64,000 nucleotides of DNA, from the NCBI GenBank assembly GCA_965228625.1, contig OZ245829.1, positions 1,364,001 to 1,428,000 of the forward strand. Direction: 5' to 3'. The translations under genes and the position numbers were made by a program. Positions within the stretch are counted from its first letter, which is position 1, and each line of letters starts with the position of its first letter. Source of the stretch: UBA2767 sp965228625. Its GTDB lineage: Bacteria > Pseudomonadota > Alphaproteobacteria > Rhizobiales > Methyloligellaceae. Shown piece by piece: positions 24,603-31,926 of the stretch. Under the pieces are notes generated by a model. The model was given only the letters and a program-made list of their open reading frames with translations. It did not search any database and was not told the DNA's origin.

Positions 24603-25775
24603 TCAGTCCTTTCGGTCCTCCTGCGACCACTCCTGGAACACCTCCTCCGTGTGATCCCCCAACTCGGGGGGTGGTCGCTCGATTTCGAACTTGTGATCGG
24701 ACATGGTGACGGGAAACGCCGTCGTCTGCGTTTCCACGCCGTTGGGCAGGACGACGGGCCGGACTAGATTCATCTCCGCCACGTGCGGGTCGTTCAGAAT
24801 GTCCTGATAGCCGTTGATCGGCGCGCAGGGCACACCACGCTCGTCCATCTCCGCAAGCCACGCCGCCGCGGTTTTGGCCGCAAAACGCTCTTCGAGAATT
24901 GCGCGCAGATCGTCCTGGTTTGCGGCGCGGTCGACCTGCCTGGCGAACCTCGGATTGTCGGTCAATTCCGGCAGGCCCACCGCATCGGCGACCTCCGCCC
25001 AAAGGGCATCGTTGCCCGCGGCAATGACGAAGTATCCGTCGCTCGCCCGGAACGCCTGATACGGTGCATTGCGCGGATGCGCCGAGCCCAGTTTTTTGCC
25101 GGGTCTGCCGGTACCGAAGAACTCGCTTGTCTGCAGCGCCGCGACGCCGATGAGCGAACCAAGCATCGAGCAATCGATGCAGCAGCCGCGTCCGGTCTCC
25201 CGTGCCTTCGGCAGCGCCGCGGCAATGGTGTAGGCGGCATAGAGCCCGGCGCAGAAGTCTCCGACGGGCACGCCGCATTTCACCGGTGGGCGACCATCCT
25301 CGCCGGTCACCGACATGAGGCCACTCATGGCCTGAACCGTGACGTCGAAAGCCCCCTTCTGCGCGTATGGTCCAGTCTGCCCGTACCCGGATATGGAGCA
25401 GTAGATCAGACGGGGGTTGAGTGCCCGCAGCGCGTCGTATCCCAGGCCCAGCCGGTCCAATACGCCCGCCCTGAAATTCTCAACTACGACATCCGCGGCG
25501 CGCACCAGCTCCTGCAGCCGCGCAACATCGGCATCGTCTTTCAGGTCCAGCGCGATCGAACGCTTGTTGCGATTGAGAGAAGCGAAGTTCTCGCTGAACG
25601 CGCGGCCCTCCCCGTTCTCCGTCAATGGCGGCCACTGGCGCATGCCGTCGCCGCCCGACGGGTTCTCGACCTTGACGACGTCGGCTCCCAGATCGGCCAG
25701 CAGGGACCCCGCGAAGGGTCCCGCTGCAATCTGGCCAAACTCGAGCACGCGCACGCCCGATAGCGGTCCAGTCAT
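24603..25775 (-). CDS. CaiB/BaiF family (class III) CoA transferase
   Basis: 390 residues. N-terminal PLSGVRVLEFGQIAAGPFAG and LADLGADVVKVENP are typical, and the catalytic Asp falls in the KGAFDVTVQAMSGLM region (Asp of AFD), where formyl-CoA transferase carries its acyl-Asp. DFCAGLYAAY and the C-terminal GVPCAPINGYQDI also fit. It moves CoA between carboxylic acids; donor and acceptor are unknown. It follows the metallo-beta-lactamase-fold gene after 34 bases on the same strand and is divergent from ptxD. Confidence 0.88.
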   Translation of the reverse strand: MTGPLSGVRVLEFGQIAAGPFAGSLLADLGADVVKVENPSGGDGMRQWPPLTENGEGRAFSENFASLNRNKRSIALDLKDDADVARLQELVRAADVVVENFRAGVLDRLGLGYDALRALNPRLIYCSISGYGQTGPYAQKGAFDVTVQAMSGLMSVTGEDGRPPVKCGVPVGDFCAGLYAAYTIAAALPKARETGRGCCIDCSMLGSLIGVAALQTSEFFGTGRPGKKLGSAHPRNAPYQAFRASDGYFVIAAGNDALWAEVADAVGLPELTDNPRFARQVDRAANQDDLRAILEERFAAKTAAAWLAEMDERGVPCAPINGYQDILNDPHVAEMNLVRPVVLPNGVETQTTAFPVTMSDHKFEIERPPPELGDHTEEVFQEWSQEDRKD

Positions 25776-25809
25776 TCTTTTTGCTCTCCTGCCCGGGAAC
25801 GCGAAGTGA

Positions 25810-26547
25810 TCAGACGGTTATCACCATCCCGTCTTCGGCGGTCTCAAAGTCCAGTTCATCGACGCGCCGCAGCATGTCTTCGTTCATGTGGGTCAGCACG
25901 AGACGCCGGGGTTGAATGGCGGGTAGTTTGCTTTCCAGCGTGGCGAGATCGAGATGCAGCGGCACCGTCTTGTCGTAGAAGTAGGCCTCCGCGATCAGCA
26001 GGTCCACCTTTTTCCCGATCGGAACGAGCGCGTCGACCCACTCCGTGTCGCCGGTATAGGCGAATGTCTTGCCGTCAACGCCGATCCGATACGCGAAGAA
26101 CGGACCTTCCGGCTTTCCATGGCGCACGCGCGCCGCGGTGACGTCCAGATCGCCGATGCGGACCGGCGGCCCGGGCTGAAGCTCCTGCAGGTGGAGATCG
26201 AATTTCTGCCTGGTCTTCGAGGATCCGGGAAACGCGGTTTCCATGACGCGCTCGTACCAGGTGTGCAGTCCCTCCGGTCCCGCGATCGTCAGCGGACGCC
26301 TGCGTTTGGCGAAGAACTGCGCATCCAGGATGAAGTACGGGATTCCGCCGAAATGATCGCCGTGAAAGTGCGTGATGAGGATCGTGTCGATGGCATTTCG
26401 ATCGATCCCGTACCGCTTCATGGCGACCAGTGACGTGGCACCGCAGTCGATCAGGAAACGCGTGTTTTCGCCTTCCACATGAAAGCAGGTGTTGAAGCGG
26501 CCGCCGCTGCCAAACGCATCGCCGCAGCCAATGAACCTGAGTTCCAT
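25810..26547 (-). CDS. metallo-beta-lactamase fold hydrolase (RNase Z-like)
   Basis: 245 residues from the ATG at 26547 (GGAGGA six bases upstream; an in-frame start at 26589 adds nothing conserved). Metal motif THFHGDH (H60, H62, D64, H65), a downstream RHGKPE and YTGDTEW supplying the next ligands, and a late LTHMNED. The layout is that of RNase Z/ElaC-like or PhnP-like hydrolases. A PhnP-like phosphodiesterase role would be attractive beside ptxD, but this is inference. First gene of a two-gene operon with the CoA transferase, divergent from ptxD. Confidence 0.8.
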   Translation of the reverse strand: MELRFIGCGDAFGSGGRFNTCFHVEGENTRFLIDCGATSLVAMKRYGIDRNAIDTILITHFHGDHFGGIPYFILDAQFFAKRRRPLTIAGPEGLHTWYERVMETAFPGSSKTRQKFDLHLQELQPGPPVRIGDLDVTAARVRHGKPEGPFFAYRIGVDGKTFAYTGDTEWVDALVPIGKKVDLLIAEAYFYDKTVPLHLDLATLESKLPAIQPRRLVLTHMNEDMLRRVDELDFETAEDGMVITV

Positions 26548-26604
26548 CGAGCGTCCTCCCTGCCCCGTAATCGCGACCCCTCCGGGCACCTCAAATTATA
26601 TCTA

Positions 26605-26628
26605 TTGACAATTGAATTAGCTTTCAAT
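26605..26628. promoter_or_regulatory. inverted repeat and TTGACA element in the ptxD promoter
   Basis: TTGACA at 26605-26610 adjoins the inverted repeat ATTGAA-N6-TTCAAT (26611-26628) in an AT-rich 116-base divergent spacer. A repeat of this kind with T-N11-A geometry is typical of LysR-type binding sites. No convincing -10 hexamer at 17 bases was found, so the exact promoter is open. Confidence 0.45.
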
Positions 26629-26663
26629 CAATTTCACGCATATAACAAGCTGGAGGATGCGGC

Positions 26664-27701
26664 ATGGAGCGCTGCAGGATTGTCGTCACGAACCGGGTCC
26701 ACGATGAGGTCATTGCGCGTCTGGCCCACGCGCACGACGTCATCGCAAATGAAAGCGATTGCCCCTGGAGCGCCGATGAGGTGGTCGCACGCGCACATGA
26801 CGCCCATGCGATCATGGCGTTCATGCCGGACCGGATCACGGCGGACATGCTGGATGCGTGCCCGAAAATCCGGATCATTGCCGGCGCGCTGAAGGGCTAC
26901 GACAATTTCGACCGCAATGCCTGCACCGAACGCGGTGTGTGGCTGACCATCGTTCCCGATCTCCTCACCGATCCGACAGCCGAACTGACGGTGGGCATGA
27001 TGATCGCCCTCGCCCGCAATCTGCTGCCGGGCGACCGCTACGTGCGCAGCGGACAGTTCGCCGGCTGGCGACCACGGCTCTACGGGACCGGACTGGCAGG
27101 CTCCACCATCGGCGTTGTCGGCATGGGCGCGGTCGGGCGCGCGGTAACGCAGCGGCTTACTGGTTTCGGCGCACGGCTCGTCTACACCGACCAACGCGGG
27201 TTGAGCGCGGTCGAAGAAAAGGAATTGGGTGTCCAGCAGCTTCCCATGAACGATCTTCTGAAGGTAAGCGATTACATCGTTCTCGCCGTGCACCTCACGA
27301 CCGACACGTTGCATCTGCTGAACGCGAACACGATTGGCCAAATGAAACCGGGGGCCTTTCTCATCAACCCGGGCCGCGGCTCGCTCGTGGATGAAAGCGC
27401 CGTGGCGGACGCCCTGCAGTCGAACCGACTCGGCGGCTACGCGGCGGACGTGTTCGAAATGGAGGACTGGGCGCGCCATGACCGGCCCCGCTCCATCGAT
27501 ACGCGCCTCCTGGAGGCTGCGGACAGGACTGTATTCTCACCACATCTCGGGTCAGCCGTGCGCCAGGCCCGGCTCGATATCGAAATGTCGGCAGCGGCCA
27601 ACATCCTCGCCTGTCTCGCCGGCAAGCAGCCACCCGATGCGGTCAACCGGCCAGTCACCACCGTTGAGAGCGAAAACGCAACGGAGCAGCAGAATGCTTG
27701 A
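26664..27701 (+). CDS. ptxD: NAD-dependent phosphite dehydrogenase
   Basis: 345 residues, D-2-hydroxyacid dehydrogenase superfamily. It oxidises phosphite to phosphate with reduction of NAD. As recalled from the Pseudomonas stutzeri enzyme, the residues that distinguish PtxD are present with matching context: Met54, Lys77 (ALKGYDNFD), Trp135, Tyr140, Arg238 (GRGS), Glu267 (VFEMEDWAR), His294 (PHLGSAVR) and Arg303. The nucleotide motif is GMGAVG (153-158). Asp176 stands where PtxD has Glu175, consistent with NAD preference. The ATG at 26664 has GGAGG upstream. A LysR regulator gene overlaps its end by eight bases, as in ptxDE. The usual ptxABC transporter genes are not next to it. Confidence 0.9.
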   Translation: MERCRIVVTNRVHDEVIARLAHAHDVIANESDCPWSADEVVARAHDAHAIMAFMPDRITADMLDACPKIRIIAGALKGYDNFDRNACTERGVWLTIVPDLLTDPTAELTVGMMIALARNLLPGDRYVRSGQFAGWRPRLYGTGLAGSTIGVVGMGAVGRAVTQRLTGFGARLVYTDQRGLSAVEEKELGVQQLPMNDLLKVSDYIVLAVHLTTDTLHLLNANTIGQMKPGAFLINPGRGSLVDESAVADALQSNRLGGYAADVFEMEDWARHDRPRSIDTRLLEAADRTVFSPHLGSAVRQARLDIEMSAAANILACLAGKQPPDAVNRPVTTVESENATEQQNA

Positions 27702-28560
27702 TCTCAATCAGGTCCGCGCCTTTCTCGCGGTCGTGGATCACGCCGGCTTCAGCCGGGCGGCCGAGGCGTTGGCCACCAAGCAACCCGTCATCTCGCAACA
27801 GGTCCGGCGGCTCGAAGCCGATCTCGGCACGAGACTGCTGGTACGCAGCCATGCCAGATCCGTCCCGACACCCGACGGTCAGAAGTTTCTGCCATACGCA
27901 CGCGCTCTTGTCCGGACCGAAGCGCGCGCCCGAGACAGCGTAGACAGGGACGCTCTCACGGTCGCCGCCTCCTCCAATATCGGCACCTATCTCCTTCCGG
28001 GCATCCTGCGCACCTATCGAAACCGCCCGGCAGCTCCGGCGATCAATCTGCTGATCGGCACGAACCTGGACGCGGCCGGCCACGTTGAAAGCGGCACCGC
28101 GGACATCGCCCTCATGGAGTGGTGGGACGGGCGATCCGGCTTTGACGCGCATGTCTGGGCGCGCGAGGACCTGGTCGTCATCGTTGCCACCAAACATCCC
28201 TGGGCGGCGCGCCGGACGGTTCCGAAGGACGAGCTGTTCGACGAAACGCTGATTGGCGGCGAAGCCGGCACAGGCACCGGCCATTTGCTTCAGGAGCTGT
28301 TCGGCGCCTCCGCCAACAAGCTGAAGGTCGGACTGACCTTCGGCAGCACCGCCGCGGTCAAGGAAGCGGTGAAAGCGGGACTGGGGATCTCGATTGTCAT
28401 GTCGGGCTCGATCCGCGAGGACGTGGCGAACGGGTCCCTTATTCCCCTCCCCGTTGCCGGCACAAAGATGGTCAAGGACCTTTATGCCGTCCTGCCGAGC
28501 GACCAGCCGGAAACGTCCCACGCATCCGTCTTCGGGCAGTATCTCGCACAGACCGCATGA
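27694..28560 (+). CDS. ptxE: LysR family regulator next to ptxD
   Basis: 288 residues starting with ATG 27694, eight bases before the ptxD stop. N-terminal winged HTH (FSRAAEALATKQPVISQQV, then RLEADLGTRLLVR) and a LysR substrate-binding domain from about residue 90 (LTVAASSNIGTYLLPGIL, later GLGISIVMSG). A LysR gene directly after phosphite dehydrogenase is the ptxDE arrangement, so the name is given by position and family. It probably acts on the inverted repeat upstream of ptxD. Whether it responds to phosphite or phosphate status is unknown. Confidence 0.82.
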   Translation: MLDLNQVRAFLAVVDHAGFSRAAEALATKQPVISQQVRRLEADLGTRLLVRSHARSVPTPDGQKFLPYARALVRTEARARDSVDRDALTVAASSNIGTYLLPGILRTYRNRPAAPAINLLIGTNLDAAGHVESGTADIALMEWWDGRSGFDAHVWAREDLVVIVATKHPWAARRTVPKDELFDETLIGGEAGTGTGHLLQELFGASANKLKVGLTFGSTAAVKEAVKAGLGISIVMSGSIREDVANGSLIPLPVAGTKMVKDLYAVLPSDQPETSHASVFGQYLAQTA

Positions 28561-28648
28561 TGCGGACGTGCTGCCCGTCGGCTTCGGTTGGAAGGCGCCC
28601 GAAGATGTCCGGTGCTTGCAAGTTTTGATGGAAACAGAAGTGCGCGGG

Positions 28649-28722
28649 GGACAGGTTTTCCAAAGGCGGATGGGGCCGTTTCGGACGGAGCGCCAAGGCC
28701 TTTTTGATCGGAAAACCTGTCC
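28649..28722. terminator. long inverted repeat downstream of ptxE
   Basis: Perfect 13-bp arms GGACAGGTTTTCC (28649-28661) and GGAAAACCTGTCC (28710-28722) separated by 48 bases, about 90 bases after the ptxE stop. It could end transcription from both sides or belong to a structured RNA; the loop also contains short inverted pieces. Confidence 0.5.
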
Positions 28723-28737
28723 TCTCTCGCGAGCCGG

Positions 28738-28765
28738 TCCCGGCAGGGATGAGGGAATGCCGGGA
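28738..28765. terminator. hairpin TCCCGGCA/TGCCGGGA
   Basis: Perfect 8-bp arms at 28738-28745 and 28758-28765 with a 12-base loop, 15 bases beyond the long inverted repeat. No T-run follows. Confidence 0.4.
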
Positions 28766-28795
28766 TCGGCTTGGCTTTCGAATGATGTCGGTGTT

Positions 28796-28829
28796 CGGAG
28801 CCTCTTCGATTTGGTCGAAACGGCTCTAG
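28796..28829. repeat. short intergenic repeat, copy 2 (opposite orientation)
   Basis: Reverse complement of the 11122-11149 element: CTAGAGCC, one base, TTTCGACCAAATCG. Here the ends also pair (GAGCC...GGCTC), so it forms an imperfect hairpin just beyond the 3' end of the DUF2147 gene. Confidence 0.5.
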
Positions 28830-29233
28830 GCGCAGCGCTTGAGGTTGGAGGGCGCGCGCTTCCAGATCATCGTCCGCGACAGCATCTTGGAACCGGCATA
28901 GCCCATGACCTTGAGCGTGCGGCCCTGCGGCGTGATCTCGACGGAGTACTTCTTGCGCCGCTCGGGGCTGTAGATCCAGCCCGTGTCGTAGGAGTTGCCG
29001 ACGCGCTTGCCGCCGCCGATGATCCGCGTGCCGCAGACCGACTTGTGGGCGGCGTTCCTCAGCCAGACGATCTTTCCGCACAGGCCCGAGCCGCAGCGGC
29101 TGATCTGGACGGCGGCACGGCCGGTGTGGTCGTACCAGAGGCCGGCGGCGCCAGCGGCGTCCGCGGTGCTGGCGGCCGATGCGACGGTGATCGCGGTGAT
29201 GACTGCGGCAAAGATGTACTTGAAGGTATTCAT
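28826..29233 (-). CDS. DUF2147 secreted protein, copy 1
   Basis: 135 residues: signal peptide (about 1-26) and a compact DUF2147 domain starting GLWYDHTGRAAVQI, with cysteines in RCGSGLCGKIVWLRN, VCGTRIIGG and the final KRCA, probably disulfide-bonded. The ending SRTMIWKRA is typical. A nearly identical gene lies at 48959-49366 and a divergent one at 33969-34634. The 5' flank contains a perfect CRP-type box 76 bases upstream of the ATG. Function unknown; members are periplasmic and often stress-related. Confidence 0.88.
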   Translation of the reverse strand: MNTFKYIFAAVITAITVASAASTADAAGAAGLWYDHTGRAAVQISRCGSGLCGKIVWLRNAAHKSVCGTRIIGGGKRVGNSYDTGWIYSPERRKKYSVEITPQGRTLKVMGYAGSKMLSRTMIWKRAPSNLKRCA

Positions 29234-29301
29234 TTTCAGCTCTCCATCCTCGGATGTGTCCGTCCGATGACCAGGAGATGGAGACGCCGCGCCGAAATCC
29301 G

Positions 29302-29317
29302 TGTGACACCCGTCACA
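29302..29317. promoter_or_regulatory. CRP-type binding site TGTGA-N6-TCACA
   Basis: Perfect match to the CRP consensus half-sites, centred 76 bases upstream of the DUF2147 ATG at 29233. The bactofilin gene starts on the other side at 29511. The same box at the same distance is found before the duplicate gene at 49366. Confidence 0.7.
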
Positions 29318-29380
29318 AAGCGGGCGTTTGCCGGAAAAACGGCGGAATTTTGGGTATTTTTTCGAGTGTCAGGCGAACCG

Positions 29381-29405
29381 TTTACGTTTCGTTAACCTCC
29401 CTTAA
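29381..29405. promoter_or_regulatory. possible CtrA-type site before the bactofilin gene
   Basis: TTTA-N7-TTAA (29381-29395), one mismatch from the CtrA consensus TTAA-N7-TTAA, followed by a second TTAA six bases on (29402-29405). About 110 bases upstream of the bactofilin ATG. Weak evidence on its own. Confidence 0.3.
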
Positions 29406-29510
29406 CACACTCTGAACTCGTAGATTCGGCGGCGTAAACAAGAATCTGTAGCGGGGCCCGCGCACTGCGGGAAACATGTAACGAAGCTGAATCGAAAAGG
29501 ATCACCCATC

Positions 29511-29921
29511 ATGTCGGCAGTCGTCATTGGGGAAGAAGTCACGATAACGGGGAATATCATCACAACCGGACAGCTACAGGTCGAAGGGTGTGTGCAGGGA
29601 TATATTTTCGGCTCCGAGGTCATCGTCTGCAAGGGCGGGCAAGTCACCGGCGGGATCGTCGCTGAGAGGGTTGTGGTCTACGGCCAGGTCTCCGGCTCGA
29701 TCAACGCGCTGAGCGTGATTCTGGAACCGGGCTCCCGTACAGAGGCGGATATTTGCCACAGCGAACTGACCCTCGAGCTCGACAGTTACTTCGAAGGCAA
29801 GTCGCGGCACTCCGACGCGCCGCTCTCACGGACCATGTTACGCCTTGAAACCTTCAGGCAGGCGACGGTCGCCGCCGACACCGGCAAGTGGGAGATGATC
29901 GAGACAAGACACGCCGCCTGA
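29511..29921 (+). CDS. bactofilin (polymer-forming cytoskeletal protein)
   Basis: 136 residues. The centre is the short beta-helix of bactofilins with repeats such as VTITGNIITTGQLQVEGCVQG, split here as VTITGNIITTG and GQLQVEG, then GGQVTGGIVAERVVVYGQVSGSI. Residues before (about 1-8) and after (about 95-136) are non-helical tails. Bactofilins polymerise into filaments without nucleotide and anchor envelope machinery. A run AAGGA stands nine bases before the ATG. Divergent from the DUF2147 gene; no cell-wall hydrolase gene adjoins it. Confidence 0.9.
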   Translation: MSAVVIGEEVTITGNIITTGQLQVEGCVQGYIFGSEVIVCKGGQVTGGIVAERVVVYGQVSGSINALSVILEPGSRTEADICHSELTLELDSYFEGKSRHSDAPLSRTMLRLETFRQATVAADTGKWEMIETRHAA

Positions 29922-30159
29922 TCGCGGCCGGCAGCTTGCACGGGGCCTATTCGGCAGCAAAGTCCCCCTACCCGTGCAAGCTGCCCTCACTTTGTAGAGA
30001 CAGGACAGTCTGCGTTGCATCGGCAACGGATGTGGCACTCCCGTTTCAGTCGTGCGCGCCGTGCCCACGCGGCCTTGTCGCAACCACCCGGTTGGATTTC
30101 CCGGACCTTTGTGCCAACCTCCCGCAACCGGGGCACTGCATGGATGGCAGGAGAATGCG

Positions 30160-31911
30160 ATGCGCCAAGCCGCATGCACACTGATCGCGTTTGCCTTGCT
30201 CGCGCTGCTGCCGGCATTGGCATCTTCCGCTCTGGCAGAGAAGCGCGTTGCCTTCGTGATCGGCAACGGTGACTACCGCCATGCCAGCGTGCTGCCGAAC
30301 CCCAAGAACGACGCAAATGACGTGTCGGCGGCGCTGAAGCGCATGGGATTCGAGGTCGTCCTCGGCATCGACCTCGACCAACATGGAATGCGCGAGTCGG
30401 CCATAACTTTTGCCCGTGCAGCGCGCGACGCCGACGTCGCCATGATCTACTATTCCGGCCATGCCATTCAATTCAACGGAATCAACTATCTGATCCCGGT
30501 CGATTCACGCCTGCGCGATGAAGCCGACATCCGTCGGATGATCCGCGTTGACGAGATGGTCGCCGACCTGCAGCACGCCAAGAACCTGCGCATCCTCGTA
30601 CTCGACGCCTGCCGTGACAATCCGCTGGCTGAGTCGCTCAAGCGTTCCATCGGTCGTACCCGCGCCGCCGCGGTTCGCGATGGCCTTGCCAAGATCGACA
30701 GTCCGGAGGGCATGATTGTGGCCTTCTCCACCCAGGCCGGCCAGGTCGCCGAAGACGGCTTCGGGCGCAACAGCCCCTACACGACGGCTTTTTTGAAGCA
30801 TATCGAAGCCAAGGCGGAAATCGGCACGGTTTTCCGCCGCATGAGCGCCGACGTCTACGCGGCCACGAACAGGAAACAATTGCCGGAGCTTTCCCTCTCG
30901 CTGATCGGTGAGTTCTACCTGCGCGGCAGGCCAGAGGCCGGAGTGGCCTCCGCCCCGCCCCCGCCGTCGGACCCGGCCGCGGTGGCCTGGAAGGAGGTGA
31001 AAGAGACTGTCGATCCACAACTGGTCGAAGCTTATCTGGAACAATTCCCCGAGGGCATCTTTGCCGCACTTGCGCGTTCGAAGCTGCGCTCGCTGAACGA
31101 GAAGAAGGTGGCGGGAATCTTTCCCGTGCCGCCGAAGCTGTCCGTGGACAAGGTCAAGCCGGGAGAGGAAATGCAGGATTGCGACCAGTGCCCGAAAATG
31201 GTGGTGGTGCCTGCCGGCACCTTCGTCATGGGCTCCGCGGCGAATGAGAAGGGATACAACAAGAGCGAAGGGCCGCAACGTCAGGTTGCCATCTCCCGGC
31301 CGTTCGCCGTTTCGAAATTCGAGATCACATTCGACGAATGGGAAGCCTGCGCGCTTGAAGGCGGCTGCAACGCGCACAAGCCCAAGGACAGTGGATGGGG
31401 TCAGGGCCGGCGCCCCGTGATCCACGTCTCATGGGACGATGCCAAGGCCTATATCGAGTGGCTACGACAGAAGACGGGCAAGCCCTACCGGCTGCTGAGC
31501 GAAGCGGAATGGGAATACGCCGCCCGCGGCGGCACCACCGGCGCTTTTGCGACCGGGTCGGCAATTACCACGCTGCAGGCGAACTACGACGCGTCAGCAC
31601 TTACGGGCAAGCGCAGCGATGCCGCCTATCGCGGCAAGTCCATCGAGGTGGGGTCCTTCACGCCCAACCCGTACGGCCTCCATGACATGCACGGCAACGT
31701 GATGGAGTGGGTGGAAGACTGCTGGAACGCCGACCATAACGGTGCACCCGCCGACGGCTCGCCGCGCGGCGGGGACTGCAAGCGCCGCGTCCTCAAGGGC
31801 GGCGCCTGGTACTATGAGGCGGACTATCTGCGCTCGGCCGCACGCCAGAGCTACCCGGCCAAGACCCGCCTCAACGTCGTCGGTTTCCGCATCGCCCGCA
31901 CCCTGCAATAG
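30160..31911 (+). CDS. caspase-fold (C14) peptidase fused to a SUMF1/FGE domain
   Basis: 583 residues. ATG 30160 has AGGAGA five bases upstream and opens a signal peptide (about 1-26); a longer frame from 30052 does not start a leader. The caspase-like domain (28-265) keeps the dyad: His101 in YYSGHAIQ and Cys151 in LVLDACRDNP. A linker follows, and the C-terminal domain (about 345-583) is of the formylglycine-generating-enzyme/SUMF1 type (MVVVPAGTFVMGS, LLSEAEWEYAARGG, MHGNVMEWVEDCW, LKGGAWYY). An exported caspase with a lectin-like FGE domain should act in the periplasm. It converges on another caspase-fold gene with a 15-base gap. Confidence 0.88.
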   Translation: MRQAACTLIAFALLALLPALASSALAEKRVAFVIGNGDYRHASVLPNPKNDANDVSAALKRMGFEVVLGIDLDQHGMRESAITFARAARDADVAMIYYSGHAIQFNGINYLIPVDSRLRDEADIRRMIRVDEMVADLQHAKNLRILVLDACRDNPLAESLKRSIGRTRAAAVRDGLAKIDSPEGMIVAFSTQAGQVAEDGFGRNSPYTTAFLKHIEAKAEIGTVFRRMSADVYAATNRKQLPELSLSLIGEFYLRGRPEAGVASAPPPPSDPAAVAWKEVKETVDPQLVEAYLEQFPEGIFAALARSKLRSLNEKKVAGIFPVPPKLSVDKVKPGEEMQDCDQCPKMVVVPAGTFVMGSAANEKGYNKSEGPQRQVAISRPFAVSKFEITFDEWEACALEGGCNAHKPKDSGWGQGRRPVIHVSWDDAKAYIEWLRQKTGKPYRLLSEAEWEYAARGGTTGAFATGSAITTLQANYDASALTGKRSDAAYRGKSIEVGSFTPNPYGLHDMHGNVMEWVEDCWNADHNGAPADGSPRGGDCKRRVLKGGAWYYEADYLRSAARQSYPAKTRLNVVGFRIARTLQ

Positions 31912-31926
31912 GGAACCGGCGCGTAA

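Noticed and set aside
28394..29395. 333-codon plus-strand frame running through ptxE and opposite the DUF2147 gene
   Set aside because: It starts inside ptxE in another frame and has no domain; the same kind of shadow appears opposite the DUF2147 duplicate.
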